From NCBI GenBank assembly GCA_934281515.1, contig CAKQXG010000135.1, positions 1 through 5,038 of the forward strand: a stretch of 5,038 bases of DNA, read 5' to 3'. This DNA comes from an uncultured Clostridia bacterium. Lineage in GTDB: Bacteria > Bacillota > Clostridia > Christensenellales > CAG-314. The translations under genes and the position numbers were made by a program. This document shows, piece after piece, positions 4,945-5,038 of the stretch. Numbering within the stretch: position 1 is the stretch's first letter; each line of letters begins with the position of its first letter. Under the pieces are notes generated by a model that did no database searches, was not told the DNA's origin, and was given only the letters and a program-made list of their open reading frames with translations.

Positions 4945-5038
4945 AATACGGATGGCACTTGTTGCAAATTTCTACTTTGATAATATCGGTATCCTTTGTC
5001 GTACCGGTTTTGAAAGTAGCGCCACAAGCACATACAAC

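Larger units (their letters stand above)
4675..5038 (-). pseudogene. rpmE: Ribosomal protein L31 gene, interrupted, frameshifted and cut by the window edge
   Basis: On the minus strand the window edge opens inside L31. The frame from 5038 reads VVCACGATFKTGTTKD, TDIIKVEICNKCHPY (to 4946), with the zinc-binding pattern CxC...CxxC of Cys-containing bL31; about 13-15 N-terminal residues lie outside. The expected next part appears only from about 4754: VGAGKQKPIDA (to 4722), then, one frame over, GRLRGLFKKKYGMQ and TAA at 4675-4677. This matches the family's HPFYTGKQK...D..GR...FKKKYG ending. Between the halves lie ~190-200 bp of foreign sequence bounded by an inverted repeat. The three segments lie in three different frames, so no intact L31 can be made as written; the first frame runs through the insert to a TAG at 4727. 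L31 binds the large ribosomal subunit at the intersubunit bridge, and many Bacillota keep a second paralogue, so loss could be tolerated. Identity is confident; whether the lesions are real or assembly errors is not. Confidence 0.85.

Noticed and set aside
4648..4980. Plus-strand open frame of 110 codons in the right end
   Set aside because: It is antisense to the L31 halves, starts inside the terminator loop and has no ribosome binding site.
4605..5033. Minus-strand open frame of 142 codons in the right end
   Set aside because: It crosses the terminator and L31 in the wrong frame; only the short GAGKQKPIDA segment coincides with true L31 coding.
4727..5038. In-frame palindromic element of the Rickettsia RPE type tolerated within L31
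   Set aside because: The first frame does stay open through the insert, but the downstream L31 half is in a different frame, so a full-length L31 would not result.

Overview
The window looks like a contig end from a bacterium of the Bacillota (Clostridia-like). It carries an AgrA/AgrC-type LytTR response regulator with a GHKL histidine kinase, strong purine-rich ribosome binding sites, near-consensus sigma-A promoters with 17-bp spacers and hairpin-plus-T terminators. The species cannot be named from the sequence. The first 72 bases are pure C, most probably a sequencing or assembly artefact.

Layout, left to right. (1) 81-2410, minus strand: a three-gene operon transcribed as small one-helix membrane peptide -> LytTR response regulator -> GHKL sensor kinase, behind two tandem promoters (2441-2469 and 2542-2570). 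This is a membrane signalling unit with a tiny first gene of unknown role. (2) 2582-2624: terminator of the next unit. (3) 2702-3613, minus: a multi-helix membrane domain fused to a flavodoxin-like domain, with its own near-perfect promoter (3644-3672). (4) 3715-3921, minus: a small XRE-type repressor with its own terminator. It is divergent from (5) 4011-4568, plus: a membrane-anchored coiled-coil protein I do not recognise. The gap between them holds three copies of a TAGTGT half-site laid over the plus-strand promoter, so the repressor very likely controls the membrane protein. The membrane-protein frame appears shifted at a run of eight A, and the more natural C-terminus continues to 4620. 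This pair is clearly more AT-rich than the genes to its left. (6) About 4635-4667: a bidirectional terminator. (7) 4675-5038, minus: a broken ribosomal protein L31 gene (rpmE), cut off at the right edge of the window.

The main discovery candidate is in the L31 gene. Its N-terminal half (through the second zinc Cys pair and His-Pro-Tyr) and its C-terminal half (Gly-Lys-Gln-Lys to the stop) are both recognisable. They are separated by about 190-200 bp of unrelated sequence bounded by a 22-bp inverted repeat (21/22 matching, 17 perfect), with further internal inverted repeats. This looks like a MITE-like palindromic element in a ribosomal protein gene. A separate one-base deletion lies in the C-terminal half. 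Because the window also shows a poly-C end and a homopolymer frameshift, assembly error must be ruled out first.
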